DNA of 48,217 bases from Chromatiales bacterium (GCA_024644045.1 JAHELT010000015.1:2452-50668), one strand, 5' to 3'. Positions 19,926-27,725 are shown, numbered from the stretch's first letter. Notes: generated by a model not told the origin, from the sequence alone. Program-made: numbers and translations.

Positions 19926-20711
19926 TCAGAGCGCGTGCAGAAAGGTCTGCAACACGGCGTTGAACTCGCCGGCCTTCTCGATATTGCAGAGATGACGCGC
20001 GCCCGGCACGACCTGCAGCTGTGAGCCGTTGATCCGGCCGTGGATCAGTTCGGACGCCGCGGGCGGCGTGCTCGGATCGTCCTCGCCCACCACGATCAGC
20101 GTCGCCGCAGTGATGGCCGACAGCCGCTCGGTGAGGTCCAGCGCCATGATCGCGCGGCTGCAGCCCAGGTAGCCCACGACCGGGGTGGCGCGGATCATGG
20201 CCCGGATCCGGTCCACCTGATCATGCGCCGAGGCCGTAAACGCCGGCGAGAACCAGCGCTCGATGGTAGGGGCGACCAGGGCCTCCATGCCTTGCTCTAC
20301 GGCGGTCCGGATGCGCTCTTCCCAGGCCGGCGCGGCGCCGGCAGGCAGCTCGCTCATGGTGTCGCACAGGCTCAGGCTGAGCAGCCGCCGCGGGTAGGCG
20401 AGCGCGAACGCCTGGCCGATCATACCGCCCATCGAGATCCCCACCCAGTGGACGCGGTCAATGTCCAGCGCCGTCAACAGCGCGGCCGCATCGTCGGCCA
20501 GCGACTGCAGGGAATAGTCGCCGCCCGGTGCGCCGGAGTTGCCGTGCCCGCGGGTGTCGTAGTTCAGTAGCCGGTAATCGCCGGCGAAAGACGCCTGAGC
20601 CGCCCACATGCCGGCATCGGTGGCCAGCGAGTGGCTGAACAGGATCACCGGTGCATCCGGCGGACCTTCCAGCGTGTAGTGGATATTGATTCCGTTTGCG
20701 TTAATCTGCAT
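19926..20711 (-). CDS. Alpha/beta hydrolase, 3-oxoadipate enol-lactonase-like
   Basis: The 261-residue alpha/beta hydrolase has the nucleophile Ser93 in GISMGG, the acid Asp in GEDDPSTP (211/212), His240 in GARHLCNIE, and the oxyanion-hole motif FSHSL. Overall it resembles PcaD, which hydrolyses beta-ketoadipate enol-lactone in protocatechuate degradation, but no other pca genes are here, so the substrate is open. ATG 20711 has GAGG 7 bp upstream; the extra 13 residues of the longer frame (to 20750) lack such a site. It is convergent with ilvE, 6 bp apart. Confidence 0.85.
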   Translation of the reverse strand: MQINANGINIHYTLEGPPDAPVILFSHSLATDAGMWAAQASFAGDYRLLNYDTRGHGNSGAPGGDYSLQSLADDAAALLTALDIDRVHWVGISMGGMIGQAFALAYPRRLLSLSLCDTMSELPAGAAPAWEERIRTAVEQGMEALVAPTIERWFSPAFTASAHDQVDRIRAMIRATPVVGYLGCSRAIMALDLTERLSAITAATLIVVGEDDPSTPPAASELIHGRINGSQLQVVPGARHLCNIEKAGEFNAVLQTFLHAL

Positions 20712-20814
20712 GGCAAACCTCGCAAGCCGACCCGGATTGTAGCGAGGCATCGCGGGTCGCGGGCAGTTTTTTCCGTGCGGTGTTCATGCGCGGCAGGCGG
20801 TTCGGGAGGGCGCC

Positions 20815-21061
20815 ATGTCTCAACTGCGGTCCGGTTCAGCGGACCCCGAAACCACGCTGATTGCCGCCTACCTGGCGCGCTGCCGGGAGCTGTCGGCGTT
20901 CAGTTCGCGGAAACGGCTGGATCGAGGACGCGTCGATCGAATTCGAGGTGCAGCAGCGCGCCGCCAGGCGCCGGTTGGTGGTGGTCGAGTTCGTCGAGGT
21001 AATCATGAAAGGGGCCGGCTGCGGGGCGCGTGGCGCCATCCAGGCCGGCGTGCCCCTGTGA
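20815..21061 (+). pseudogene. Frameshifted small gene, unknown function
   Basis: A good Shine-Dalgarno (GGGAGGG) precedes ATG 20815. The first reading frame (MSQLRSGSADPETTLIAAYL..., about 30 residues) has strongly GC-ending codons. Around 20900-20912 this pattern moves to the +1 frame, which then reads WIEDASIEFEVQQRAARRRL and VVVEFVEVI through to a TGA at 21059-21061. Joined, it would be a protein of about 80 residues. It could be a decayed gene, a sequencing indel or programmed frameshifting. I do not recognise the family. Confidence 0.55.
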
Positions 21062-21067
21062 TCGCGC

Positions 21068-21679
21068 TCAGGTGTTCGCCGCGCCCCACAGTTGCTCGAG
21101 CCGGGCGTCGCGTCCGCAGCTGAACCGGTAGAACTTGTAGCGCAACGGGTTCTTCAGGTAGTAATCCTGGTGGTAGGCTTCGGCGGGGTAAAAGGTGCCC
21201 GCCGCGGTCACTTCGGTGAGCACCGGTCCGGCGAACGGCCTGTTTTCCAGGAGCTCGCGCCGGGAAGCTTCGGCGGCACGGCGCTGCTCCTCGTCGTGGT
21301 AGAAGATGCCGGTGCGGTACTGGCTCCCGACATCGCAGAACTGGCGGTCCGCGACGGTTGGATCGATGTTCCGCCAGAACACCTTCAGCAGCTCCGAATA
21401 GCTGACCCTGACCGGGTCGTACACGATCTGCACGGCTTCGGTGTGCCCGGTGCCGCCCGCAGATACCTGCGGGTAGGTGGGGTCCTTCTGGTGTCCGCCG
21501 ATGTAGCCCGAGGTGGTGGACACCACGCCTTCGAGCTTGTCGAACGGCGGTTCCATGCACCAGAAGCAGCCGCCGGCGAAGGTGGCGCTCTGCAACCCGG
21601 CGGCGTTGCCGGTCCCGGCATGCGCGAGGCCGCTGAGCCCGCCCGCCAGCAGCAGCATGAGGGTGACTAGTCTATACAT
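21068..21679 (-). CDS. msrA: Peptide methionine sulfoxide reductase MsrA, exported form
   Basis: The 203-residue protein reduces the S-diastereomer of methionine sulfoxide. The signal peptide MYRLVTLMLLLAGGLSGLAHA suggests a periplasmic location. The catalytic GCFWC motif (Cys38) with a second Cys41 is followed by GYIGGHQKDPTYPQVSAGGTGHTEAV and the YHQDYYLKNP block typical of MsrA. Periplasmic Msr enzymes usually need a membrane electron donor, which is not seen here. It is divergent from the DUF488 gene. A second, cytoplasmic msrA lies 1 kb away on the other side of a MITE. Confidence 0.94.
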   Translation of the reverse strand: MYRLVTLMLLLAGGLSGLAHAGTGNAAGLQSATFAGGCFWCMEPPFDKLEGVVSTTSGYIGGHQKDPTYPQVSAGGTGHTEAVQIVYDPVRVSYSELLKVFWRNIDPTVADRQFCDVGSQYRTGIFYHDEEQRRAAEASRRELLENRPFAGPVLTEVTAAGTFYPAEAYHQDYYLKNPLRYKFYRFSCGRDARLEQLWGAANT

Positions 21680-21758
21680 CGATTGTGGCCCATTATTGCG
21701 AAGTTCCTGTAGAGACTTGCGCGGTGCCGTTTGGTTCCGCGCTGAGGGTTAGGCGCTG

Positions 21759-22292
21759 GTGAGAATATACACGGCCGGGCACAGCAACCACCCGTTGCAG
21801 GCATTCGTCGGGCTGCTGGCGGACAGCGGTATCGCGGACCTGGTGGACGTTCGCGCCAACCCCGGCTCGCGGCGCAACCCGCAGTTCAACCGCGAACGCC
21901 TGCGCGACGCGCTGGCCGGCGCGGCGATCCGCTACCACTGGGCCGGCAAGCACCTCGGCGGCTTGCGCAAGGCGAGCGCCGACTCTGACCACCGTGCGCT
22001 GCCGCCGGCGATGCAGGGCTACGCCGAGCACATGCAAAGCGAGGCGTTTGCCGGCGCGCTGCGTGCGCTACGAGAGCTGGCCGGGCCGGTGGCGATCATG
22101 TGCGCGGAGGGCGATCCCGCCCACTGCCATCGTTCGTTGATTGCCGACTATCTGCTCAGCATCGGTGACCGCGTCACCCACCTGATTGGCGGCGCCGGGA
22201 ACCGCGAGCATCGGCTGCATCCGGCAGCGCGGCGTGGTGCGAGCGGGCTGGTCTATGACCGCCAGACTCAGGCGCGCCTCGATTTCGACTAG
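21759..22292 (+). CDS. DUF488 family protein
   Basis: The 177-residue protein begins MRIYTAGHSNHPLQAFVGLL and carries the family landmarks LVDVRANPGSRRNPQFNRERL (residues 28-48), HLGGLRK, GYAEHM and MCAEGDPAHCHRSLIADYL (about 117-135). The biochemical role of DUF488 is unknown; the ECxxPxxCHR-like site suggests metal or thiol chemistry. The start is GTG 21759. Its TAG stop is part of the CTAG that became the target-site duplication of the adjacent MITE, so the insertion left the protein intact. Confidence 0.88.
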   Translation: MRIYTAGHSNHPLQAFVGLLADSGIADLVDVRANPGSRRNPQFNRERLRDALAGAAIRYHWAGKHLGGLRKASADSDHRALPPAMQGYAEHMQSEAFAGALRALRELAGPVAIMCAEGDPAHCHRSLIADYLLSIGDRVTHLIGGAGNREHRLHPAARRGASGLVYDRQTQARLDFD

Positions 22293-22555
22293 GGCCTGTT
22301 AACGCTATGCGAATACCCATCGTTGGCTCTGCAATGAGGCCAGACAAGGCGCGCAGGGTGCAGTTTGGTCATCCAAATAAGGCCTGCGCAACGCCGCATG
22401 GCCTCATTGGAGAGTCAACCCGCGGGGCCGGGGCCGTTTTTCCCCATGGCGTCGTTGCCCTTCGCTTAGGTACGGGGAGTACACTGCACTCAGTGCGCCT
22501 TGCGCTGGGAAAAAACGGCCGCCGGCGATCGGCATTCGCATAGCGTTAACAGGCC
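22293..22555. mobile_element. 263-bp MITE with 22-bp perfect terminal inverted repeats
   Basis: GGCCTGTTAACGC... (22293-22314) is repeated as an exact inverted copy at 22534-22555, and both ends are flanked by CTAG (22289-22292 and 22556-22559). The interior has two further inverted repeats: 22322-22342 with 22399-22419 (19 of 21 matching) and 22432-22444 with 22507-22520. There is no transposase. The length, TIRs and 4-bp CTAG duplication fit a non-autonomous element mobilised by an IS5-group transposase, which is known to duplicate YTAR targets; the family assignment is inference. The transcript would fold into a multi-hairpin structure. Confidence 0.9.
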
Positions 22556-22620
22556 CTAGGCCGGCGCGGCAGGACGCCATGGCAGTGCCGGTAGCGCGCG
22601 CGATTTTCGTGCTTGCGGCC

Positions 22621-22648
22621 TTAACCCGGCAGGCAGTTGGCGTAGAAT
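22621..22648 (+). promoter_or_regulatory. Candidate promoter for the second msrA
   Basis: TTAACC (22621-22626) and TAGAAT (22643-22648) are 16 bp apart, 31 bp before the ATG. It lies outside the MITE, so the gene does not need the upstream DUF488 transcript. Confidence 0.4.
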
Positions 22649-22678
22649 GATGTGCAAACCGATGGGTGGAGACGAGCC

Positions 22679-23320
22679 ATGTTCGCATTACGAAAAAAGG
22701 CCGCCATGCCGCAGCCCGATGAGGCGCTGCCGGGACGCGATGAACCGCTGCTGGTACCCGACCGGCACTATGTGAACGGCGCGCCGCTGAAACCGCCGTT
22801 TCCTCAGGGCATGGCGCAGGCCGTGTTCGCAATGGGGTGTTTCTGGGGCGCGGAGCGGATTTTCTGGGAGCTGCCCGGCGTGTACACCTCGGCGGTGGGC
22901 TATGCGGGCGGATACACGCGCAACCCGACCTATCAGGAAGTGTGCAGCGGCGAGACCGGGCACACCGAGGTGGTGCTGGTGGTTTTCGATGCGCAGAAGC
23001 TCGGCTACGAGACCTTGCTGCGGACCTTCTGGGAAGCGCACGATCCTACCCAGGGGATGCGCCAGGGCAATGACGTGGGCACCCAGTACCGCTCGGCGAT
23101 CTACACCTTCGATGAGGCGCAGCAGCAGGCCGCGCTGGCGTCCAAGGCGGCTTATCAGAAGGCGCTGCGCGGCGCCGGCAAGGGAACGGTCACGACCGAG
23201 ATCAGGCCGGCCGGCGAGTTCTACTACGCCGAGGACTACCATCAGCAGTACCTCGCCAAGAACCCCGGCGGCTACTGCGGTCTCGGCGGCACCGGGGTCA
23301 GCTGTCCGGCAGTTGCCTGA
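22679..23320 (+). CDS. msrA: Peptide methionine sulfoxide reductase MsrA, cytoplasmic form
   Basis: The 213-residue enzyme is close in length and layout to E. coli MsrA. It has catalytic Cys54 in [60 protein letters not shown] and YHQQYL. Resolving Cys200 and Cys209 sit in the Gly-rich tail ([12 protein letters not shown]), matching the three-Cys thioredoxin-dependent mechanism. There is no signal peptide. ATG 22679 has GGAG at good spacing. It differs clearly from the exported MsrA at 21.1-21.7 kb, so the pair is not a recent duplication. Confidence 0.95.
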   Translation: MFALRKKAAMPQPDEALPGRDEPLLVPDRHYVNGAPLKPPFPQGMAQAVFAMGCFWGAERIFWELPGVYTSAVGYAGGYTRNPTYQEVCSGETGHTEVVLVVFDAQKLGYETLLRTFWEAHDPTQGMRQGNDVGTQYRSAIYTFDEAQQQAALASKAAYQKALRGAGKGTVTTEIRPAGEFYYAEDYHQQYLAKNPGGYCGLGGTGVSCPAVA

Positions 23321-23337
23321 GCCAGCCCCGGGCGGGG

Positions 23338-23895
23338 TCAGAAATTGAACTTTGCGCGCACCAGCACCTCGTCGTCGCTGAGGCGCAGGGAATAGTTCGG
23401 GGAGAACGTCTGCCTGCTGGTGCGGGTGTCCGATTCATCGGCGTTCGCGCGGTAGCTCTGCCAGGCCGAGCGAATCATCATGCGTGTCGCCAGTCGCACA
23501 CCGCGCGAAAGCGAGGTGCTGACCCTGCCGCTGCGCTCGCCGGCATCGTGCAGCTTGAGCTGCGGGCAGTCGGCATACGCCTGGGCATCGGTGATCGCGA
23601 CGCGTTCGGCGTTGGCGCTGGCCGTCGGGATGCTGCCCGCGCTGACGGTCTGCAGGGGTGCGCACAGCATGGCCAGCAAGGCGGCGACGTAGCGGATGCG
23701 GGCCTGGCGGCGCAGCCCGCGGCGGATATCTCGATGGCTGACCCAGCCCTGCTCGACGAGGATATCACCGAGATTGGCACGCGGGCGCTCGCGCTGAATG
23801 TTGACTGCCGCGTGCAGCTGGGCGGTGCTGATCGCACCGCGCTTGACCAGCAGCGTGCCGAGTCGGGTGTTCTTACGAAGGTTTGCGTACCACAT
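23338..23895 (-). CDS. Membrane protein with GspE/MshE-N-like domain
   Basis: The 185-residue protein has an N-terminal repeat-like module (LGTLLVKRGAISTAQLHAAV, then LGDILVEQGWVSHRDIRRGL; residues 12-62) of the kind at the N-terminus of type II secretion and pilus ATPases and in MshEN domains, which can bind c-di-GMP. A basic stretch and one hydrophobic segment (VAALLAMLCAPLQTVSAG, about 69-86) follow, then a C-terminal region of about 95 residues without recognised features. It is probably membrane-anchored or processed. ATG 23895 has an excellent AAGGAGG site 7 bp upstream. It is divergent from the GIY-YIG gene. Confidence 0.6.
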   Translation of the reverse strand: MWYANLRKNTRLGTLLVKRGAISTAQLHAAVNIQRERPRANLGDILVEQGWVSHRDIRRGLRRQARIRYVAALLAMLCAPLQTVSAGSIPTASANAERVAITDAQAYADCPQLKLHDAGERSGRVSTSLSRGVRLATRMMIRSAWQSYRANADESDTRTSRQTFSPNYSLRLSDDEVLVRAKFNF

Positions 23896-23986
23896 TGTCA
23901 GCCTCCTTTAATGTTGTGTTTTTGTTGTTGGGCATAAGGTTAGCGCCTGGCGACGTAAGACAACGGTACCAGTTCTGCAAAAGATT

Positions 23987-24499
23987 GTGAAAAATTCACC
24001 CGCCGCGGGTTGCCATCTGGATGAAATTCCGGCCTGTTCAGGCAGTTACGCCCTGGTGCTACGGCTGCCCCGCAGCCGCCGCGTGAGCGTCGGCGCGCTG
24101 GGCGAGCGCCGCTTTGCCGGGGGCTGCTACGTTTACGCGGGGAGCGCGTTCGGCCCCGGCGGGCTGCGCGCACGGGTACGCAGGCACTGGTCCGGCGGGC
24201 GCGCCCGCTGGCACGTGGACTATCTGCGCGAGCCCAGCCGGCTGCTGGAAGTCTGGTGGACCGCCGACGGGCGGCGCCGTGAGCGGGACTGGTCCGTGGC
24301 GCTCGCCCGCTGGCTGGGCGATCAGGGCGTGCCCGGCTTCGGCGCCAGTGACTCCCCCCTGCCCAGCCATCTGTTCTATGCGGTGACGAGGCCGTGCTTC
24401 GCACAATTCCGGGCCCGCGTCCTGAGTACTCTCGACGGTCACGCGCCACTACACTGCACGGTTCTGACGACCAGCACGCGCGGAGGACAACCACGATGA
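23987..24499 (+). CDS. GIY-YIG (DUF123) family protein
   Basis: The 170-residue protein has the DUF123 form of the GIY-YIG fold: GSYALVLRL (residues 19-27), then RRFAGGCYVYAGSAFGPGGLRARVRRH and the WHVDYLR segment. Related domains are found fused to endonuclease III and in transposase-linked proteins; a nuclease role is possible but unproven. The start is GTG 23987. The stop TGA (24497-24499) overlaps the ATG of the ureohydrolase gene (ATGA), so translation of the two is probably coupled. Confidence 0.82.
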   Translation: MKNSPAAGCHLDEIPACSGSYALVLRLPRSRRVSVGALGERRFAGGCYVYAGSAFGPGGLRARVRRHWSGGRARWHVDYLREPSRLLEVWWTADGRRRERDWSVALARWLGDQGVPGFGASDSPLPSHLFYAVTRPCFAQFRARVLSTLDGHAPLHCTVLTTSTRGGQPR

Positions 24500-25497
24500 C
24501 TCAGCCGGACCGTCCCGCACCCGAAACCGGGATCATGCTCGAAGGACTGTACTGGTGGGGTGTGCCCACTCTGTTCCGTTGCCCGCACATCCCTGATCCT
24601 GCCCAGTGCGACATCGCGCTGGTCGGCGTGCCGCACAGCACCGGCAACGGCACCACCGAGCGCGATCAGCATCTCGGGCCGCGGGCGGTGCGTGACATCT
24701 CTGCGCTGGCACGCCGGGTGCACATGAAGTTCGGCATTTCGCCGTGGGAGCTGTGCACGATCCACGATCTCGGCGACGTGCCTTTACCCGAGGCCAATGA
24801 CAACGAGAAATGCATCGAGCGGATCACCGACTTTTATCGCACGCTCGACGCGGCCGGCACCAAACCGGTCTCCGTGGGCGGCGATCACGCGATCACGGGC
24901 GGCATTCTCCAGGCGATCGCGGGCAGTTCGGCCCGGTTGACCGGTGGGCGCAAGGCCGTGCTGCTCCACTTCGACGCGCACACCGACGCCTACCACAACC
25001 TGGATCACTTTCTCGGTGCCAGGAAATCAGCCGCGCACTGGGCCAGCTATCTGGTGCGCGACGGCCACGTCGACCCGACGCGCAGCGTGCAGGTCGGCAT
25101 TCGCGGCAATCCGCGCACGCTGGACTGGCTGGAACCCAGCTACGAGCTGGGCTACGAAGTCATCACCAAGGAGCTCTACGACGAGTACGGCGTGGACCGC
25201 TGCATCGAGATCATTCAGCAACGCATCGGCGATGCCCCGCTCTACATCACCTTCGATCTGGATTGCCTCGATCCCACCGTGGCGCCGGCGGTGGCCAACA
25301 TCGAACCGGCTTACGAAGGCTTTTTCATGAAGGATGTGATGCGTTTGCTGCAGGCGGTGCGCGGCTTCAACATCATCGGCGGCGACGTGGTGTGCCTGAT
25401 GCCGACCAAGGACGCTCCGAACAAGATCACGGCCATGGTCACCGCGGCGATCATGTTCGAGATCATCAGCCTGATCGCTGACGCCGGGCGCGCTTAG
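24496..25497 (+). CDS. Ureohydrolase (agmatinase/arginase superfamily), substrate unknown
   Basis: The 333-residue binuclear-metal hydrolase has the superfamily ligands His131 in VGGDHAITGG, Asp160/His162/Asp164 in FDAHTDAY and Asp254/Asp256 in FDLDCLDP. Relatives release urea from arginine, agmatine, guanidinobutyrate, guanidinopropionate or guanidine. The substrate loop is unusual (GVPHSTGNGTTERDQHLGPRAVR), and the N-terminus has an aromatic LYWWGVPTLF segment absent from classical agmatinases, so I do not assign speB. ATG 24496 overlaps the preceding stop. The frame is open upstream, but that part is the neighbour's coding region. Its stop overlaps the convergent ligase gene by 4 bp. Confidence 0.85.
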   Translation: MTQPDRPAPETGIMLEGLYWWGVPTLFRCPHIPDPAQCDIALVGVPHSTGNGTTERDQHLGPRAVRDISALARRVHMKFGISPWELCTIHDLGDVPLPEANDNEKCIERITDFYRTLDAAGTKPVSVGGDHAITGGILQAIAGSSARLTGGRKAVLLHFDAHTDAYHNLDHFLGARKSAAHWASYLVRDGHVDPTRSVQVGIRGNPRTLDWLEPSYELGYEVITKELYDEYGVDRCIEIIQQRIGDAPLYITFDLDCLDPTVAPAVANIEPAYEGFFMKDVMRLLQAVRGFNIIGGDVVCLMPTKDAPNKITAMVTAAIMFEIISLIADAGRA

Positions 25498-27101
25498 CGC
25501 GCCCGCGCTTGCACCCCCTGGGCGTGCAGCGCGCGTACGGTCTCCAGCGTGTCCGCGTCCTGCGGACCCTTGTCGACCCGGTAGCGGTTGACGCGGGCCT
25601 GGCGCAGCGCCATGCCGGCGGGATAACGCGGATTGGTGCGAATGGCGTTGTAGGCGACTTCCACGACCAGCGCCGGCTTGACGTGCACCGTGTTGCCCTC
25701 CGTACGCACGGCCAGTTGCTGCAGGGCTTCGGTCTGCCAGCGCAGCACCTTGTCGCTCAGCCCCTGAAACGCCTTGCCGAGCCGGGCGAAGCCACCGGCG
25801 CCGTCACGCGCGCCCAGATGCAGATTGCTCAGCCAGCCGCTGCGCCGGCCGTGGCCCCACTCGGCGGCCAGCACCACCAGATCCAGCGTGTGCACGGGCT
25901 TCACTTTCAACCACTCGTGGCCGCGGTGTCCGGGCAGGTAAGGTGCCGTGGCAAGCTTGCCGACTATGCCCTCGTGCCCTGCCTCCAGCGCGTCGTCGAG
26001 AAACGCCCCTGCCCGATCGGCGTCCTCGGTGAGCAGCCGCGGCACCAGGTGCTGCGCGGCGATGACCCGCGCCATTTCCGCCACGCGCTCGAGCGTGGGC
26101 AGTCCGGTCAGATCTTCGCCATCCACGTACAGACAGTCGAAAAACAGCACGGACAGCGGCACGCTGGCGCGCAGCGCGGCGTTGCTCGTGCCGCGGAAGC
26201 GGCGCAGCGTGGTCTGCACGGGGTGCGGTCTGCCGTCCTCGCGCAGCGCCAGCACCTCGCCATCGAGAATCACCTCGTCCACTGCCAGCGACTGGCACAG
26301 CGTGGTAATCCCCGGCACCGCCGAGGTGATGTCGACGAGCTTGCGGTTGTACACCTTGACCTGCCACCCGCGTTTGTGCACCTGCACCCGCTCGCCGTCG
26401 AGCTTGTATTCCAGCATCGAGTCCCCGTGGCGCTGCACGACCGCGGCGCACGAGGCGGCGCTGTCGGCAAGCATCGGCTGCAGCGGCTGAAACGGGCTCG
26501 GGGTCAGCGCGGTCAGCGCCTCGGCACCGCCCCTGCGTGCGATCCTGGCCACCTCCGCGAGGTCGCCGCGCAGCGTCAGGGCCCGGCGCAACAGCGTGTC
26601 GGGCACCTGCGTCGCCTCGGCGACCGCTTCCAGGACCACACCGTCCAGCTTGTTGCGGCGCACCTCGCCGCACAGCAGCCGCAGCAGGTAGCGTTGCTCC
26701 TCGGCGCTGACCGCCTGCAGCAGTTCCCGCAATACCGCCTCGCGGCGGCCGGCGGCGCCGCTGCCCCGGATAGCGGCAAGGCGCTGCAGGTTGTCGTCGA
26801 TCTGCATCAGGCTCAGGCGCATCCCGCCCGCGGCGGTAACCGGCAGGACTTTTTTCAGGGTCGCGTAGCCGACGCCGGTACGGCGCTGGCGCAGCACCCC
26901 TCTCAGGTAGAGCACCGCGATGTAGTATTCCGCATCGCTGAGCTCGGCCAACAGCGCCGAGAGCAGCTCACGCCGGGTCAGGCGCGCACGCGTGTTCTCC
27001 ACCCGTTCGGCTGTCTGCACCAGGCGCCCGAACGTGCCCGTGGGCGACGGGGCGCTGGCGGTGGTATCGTTGGATCGGCCGGGCGAAGTCGTTTTCGTCA
27101 C
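25494..27101 (-). CDS. ATP-dependent DNA ligase, LigB/archaeal type
   Basis: The 535-residue enzyme seals nicks with ATP. It has an N-terminal all-helical DNA-binding domain (about residues 25-200), the adenylation motif EYKLDGERVQ with nucleophile Lys233, motif IV region HEGIVGKL, and motif V EWLKVKP leading into the OB domain. This layout matches archaeal ligases and mycobacterial LigB rather than the cisplatin-response ligase linked to short Lhr helicases. GTG 27101 is chosen because GGAAG lies just upstream and the region above it is not conserved. The essential NAD ligase is presumably elsewhere; this would be an accessory repair ligase. Confidence 0.9.
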   Translation of the reverse strand: MTKTTSPGRSNDTTASAPSPTGTFGRLVQTAERVENTRARLTRRELLSALLAELSDAEYYIAVLYLRGVLRQRRTGVGYATLKKVLPVTAAGGMRLSLMQIDDNLQRLAAIRGSGAAGRREAVLRELLQAVSAEEQRYLLRLLCGEVRRNKLDGVVLEAVAEATQVPDTLLRRALTLRGDLAEVARIARRGGAEALTALTPSPFQPLQPMLADSAASCAAVVQRHGDSMLEYKLDGERVQVHKRGWQVKVYNRKLVDITSAVPGITTLCQSLAVDEVILDGEVLALREDGRPHPVQTTLRRFRGTSNAALRASVPLSVLFFDCLYVDGEDLTGLPTLERVAEMARVIAAQHLVPRLLTEDADRAGAFLDDALEAGHEGIVGKLATAPYLPGHRGHEWLKVKPVHTLDLVVLAAEWGHGRRSGWLSNLHLGARDGAGGFARLGKAFQGLSDKVLRWQTEALQQLAVRTEGNTVHVKPALVVEVAYNAIRTNPRYPAGMALRQARVNRYRVDKGPQDADTLETVRALHAQGVQARAR

Positions 27102-27191
27102 GCTCTTCCCGCGTCTCGCAGCAACCGGCGCAGTGTAGCAACACGGGGCCGCGATGTTGCGATCGCTGCTCCTGCAAACGGGGTTCGCGTC

Positions 27192-27725
27192 CTGGTATTC
27201 GGCTACTATCACCGGCTGAGTGCCGCCCAGCAGGCGGTCTACAGACAGAGCGACGCGCTCACGCGCGTCGCTCTGCCCCGGCCGCGCGCGCTGGTCGCGC
27301 ACGTGCTGGTGTTGCAGCGCTCGCTGCAGGCCGGACGGCGTGAACAGGTCGCCCGGGATGCGCGCAGACTGTTGGACGGGTTGACCGAACACCTGGAAGT
27401 GCCCCGGGTGCGCGTCAATGTGCTGGCCGCCAGGCCGCACGACGATTGGGGCGAATTGCACGGCCTGTACGAGGGCGCCGAAGGGCGGCGTCTGGCTTGT
27501 ATTACGCTGTGGATGCGCACCGCGAAACGCCGGCAGGTCGTGGCGTTCCGCACATTCCTGCGCACGTTGCTGCACGAGCTCTGCCATCATCTGGATTACG
27601 TGCTCTACGAACTCGACGATTCGTACCACACCGAGGGGTTTTACCAGCGCGAATCCAGCCTGCTGAGTCAGCTGCTCCCGGGGCGGGGCCGCGGATCGCG
27701 CGGCGGCGGCGCTTCAAACGCGTAG
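27192..27725 (+). CDS. HExxH putative zinc metalloprotein, start uncertain
   Basis: A coding frame of about 178 residues contains VFGYYHRLSAAQQAVYRQSD, a helical middle, and RTLLHELCHHLDYVLYEL (HELCH at 27573-27587) followed by SYHTEGFYQRESSLLSQL. The HExxH plus downstream HTEGFY pattern fits a small zinc-peptidase-like or SprT-like protein. There is no ATG, GTG or TTG in frame before the conserved YYHRLS segment; the first GTG (27303) would remove about 40 plausible residues. The boundary used here assumes the CTG at 27192. A 5' frameshift or a non-standard start are the alternatives. It overlaps the next convergent gene by 12 bp. Confidence 0.6.
   Translation: MVFGYYHRLSAAQQAVYRQSDALTRVALPRPRALVAHVLVLQRSLQAGRREQVARDARRLLDGLTEHLEVPRVRVNVLAARPHDDWGELHGLYEGAEGRRLACITLWMRTAKRRQVVAFRTFLRTLLHELCHHLDYVLYELDDSYHTEGFYQRESSLLSQLLPGRGRGSRGGGASNA

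Noticed and set aside
25494-27101. Assignment of the ligase to the Lhr-linked cisplatin-damage cluster
   Set aside because: The N-terminal domain is of the LigB/archaeal type, the helicase here is the full-length Lhr 20 kb away, and no PdeM or exonuclease genes accompany either.
25509-27725. Plus-strand open frame of 738 codons
   Set aside because: Its first 560 codons are antisense to the DNA ligase, with no family resemblance; only the last part (HExxH protein) looks coding. Long antisense frames are common in GC-rich DNA.
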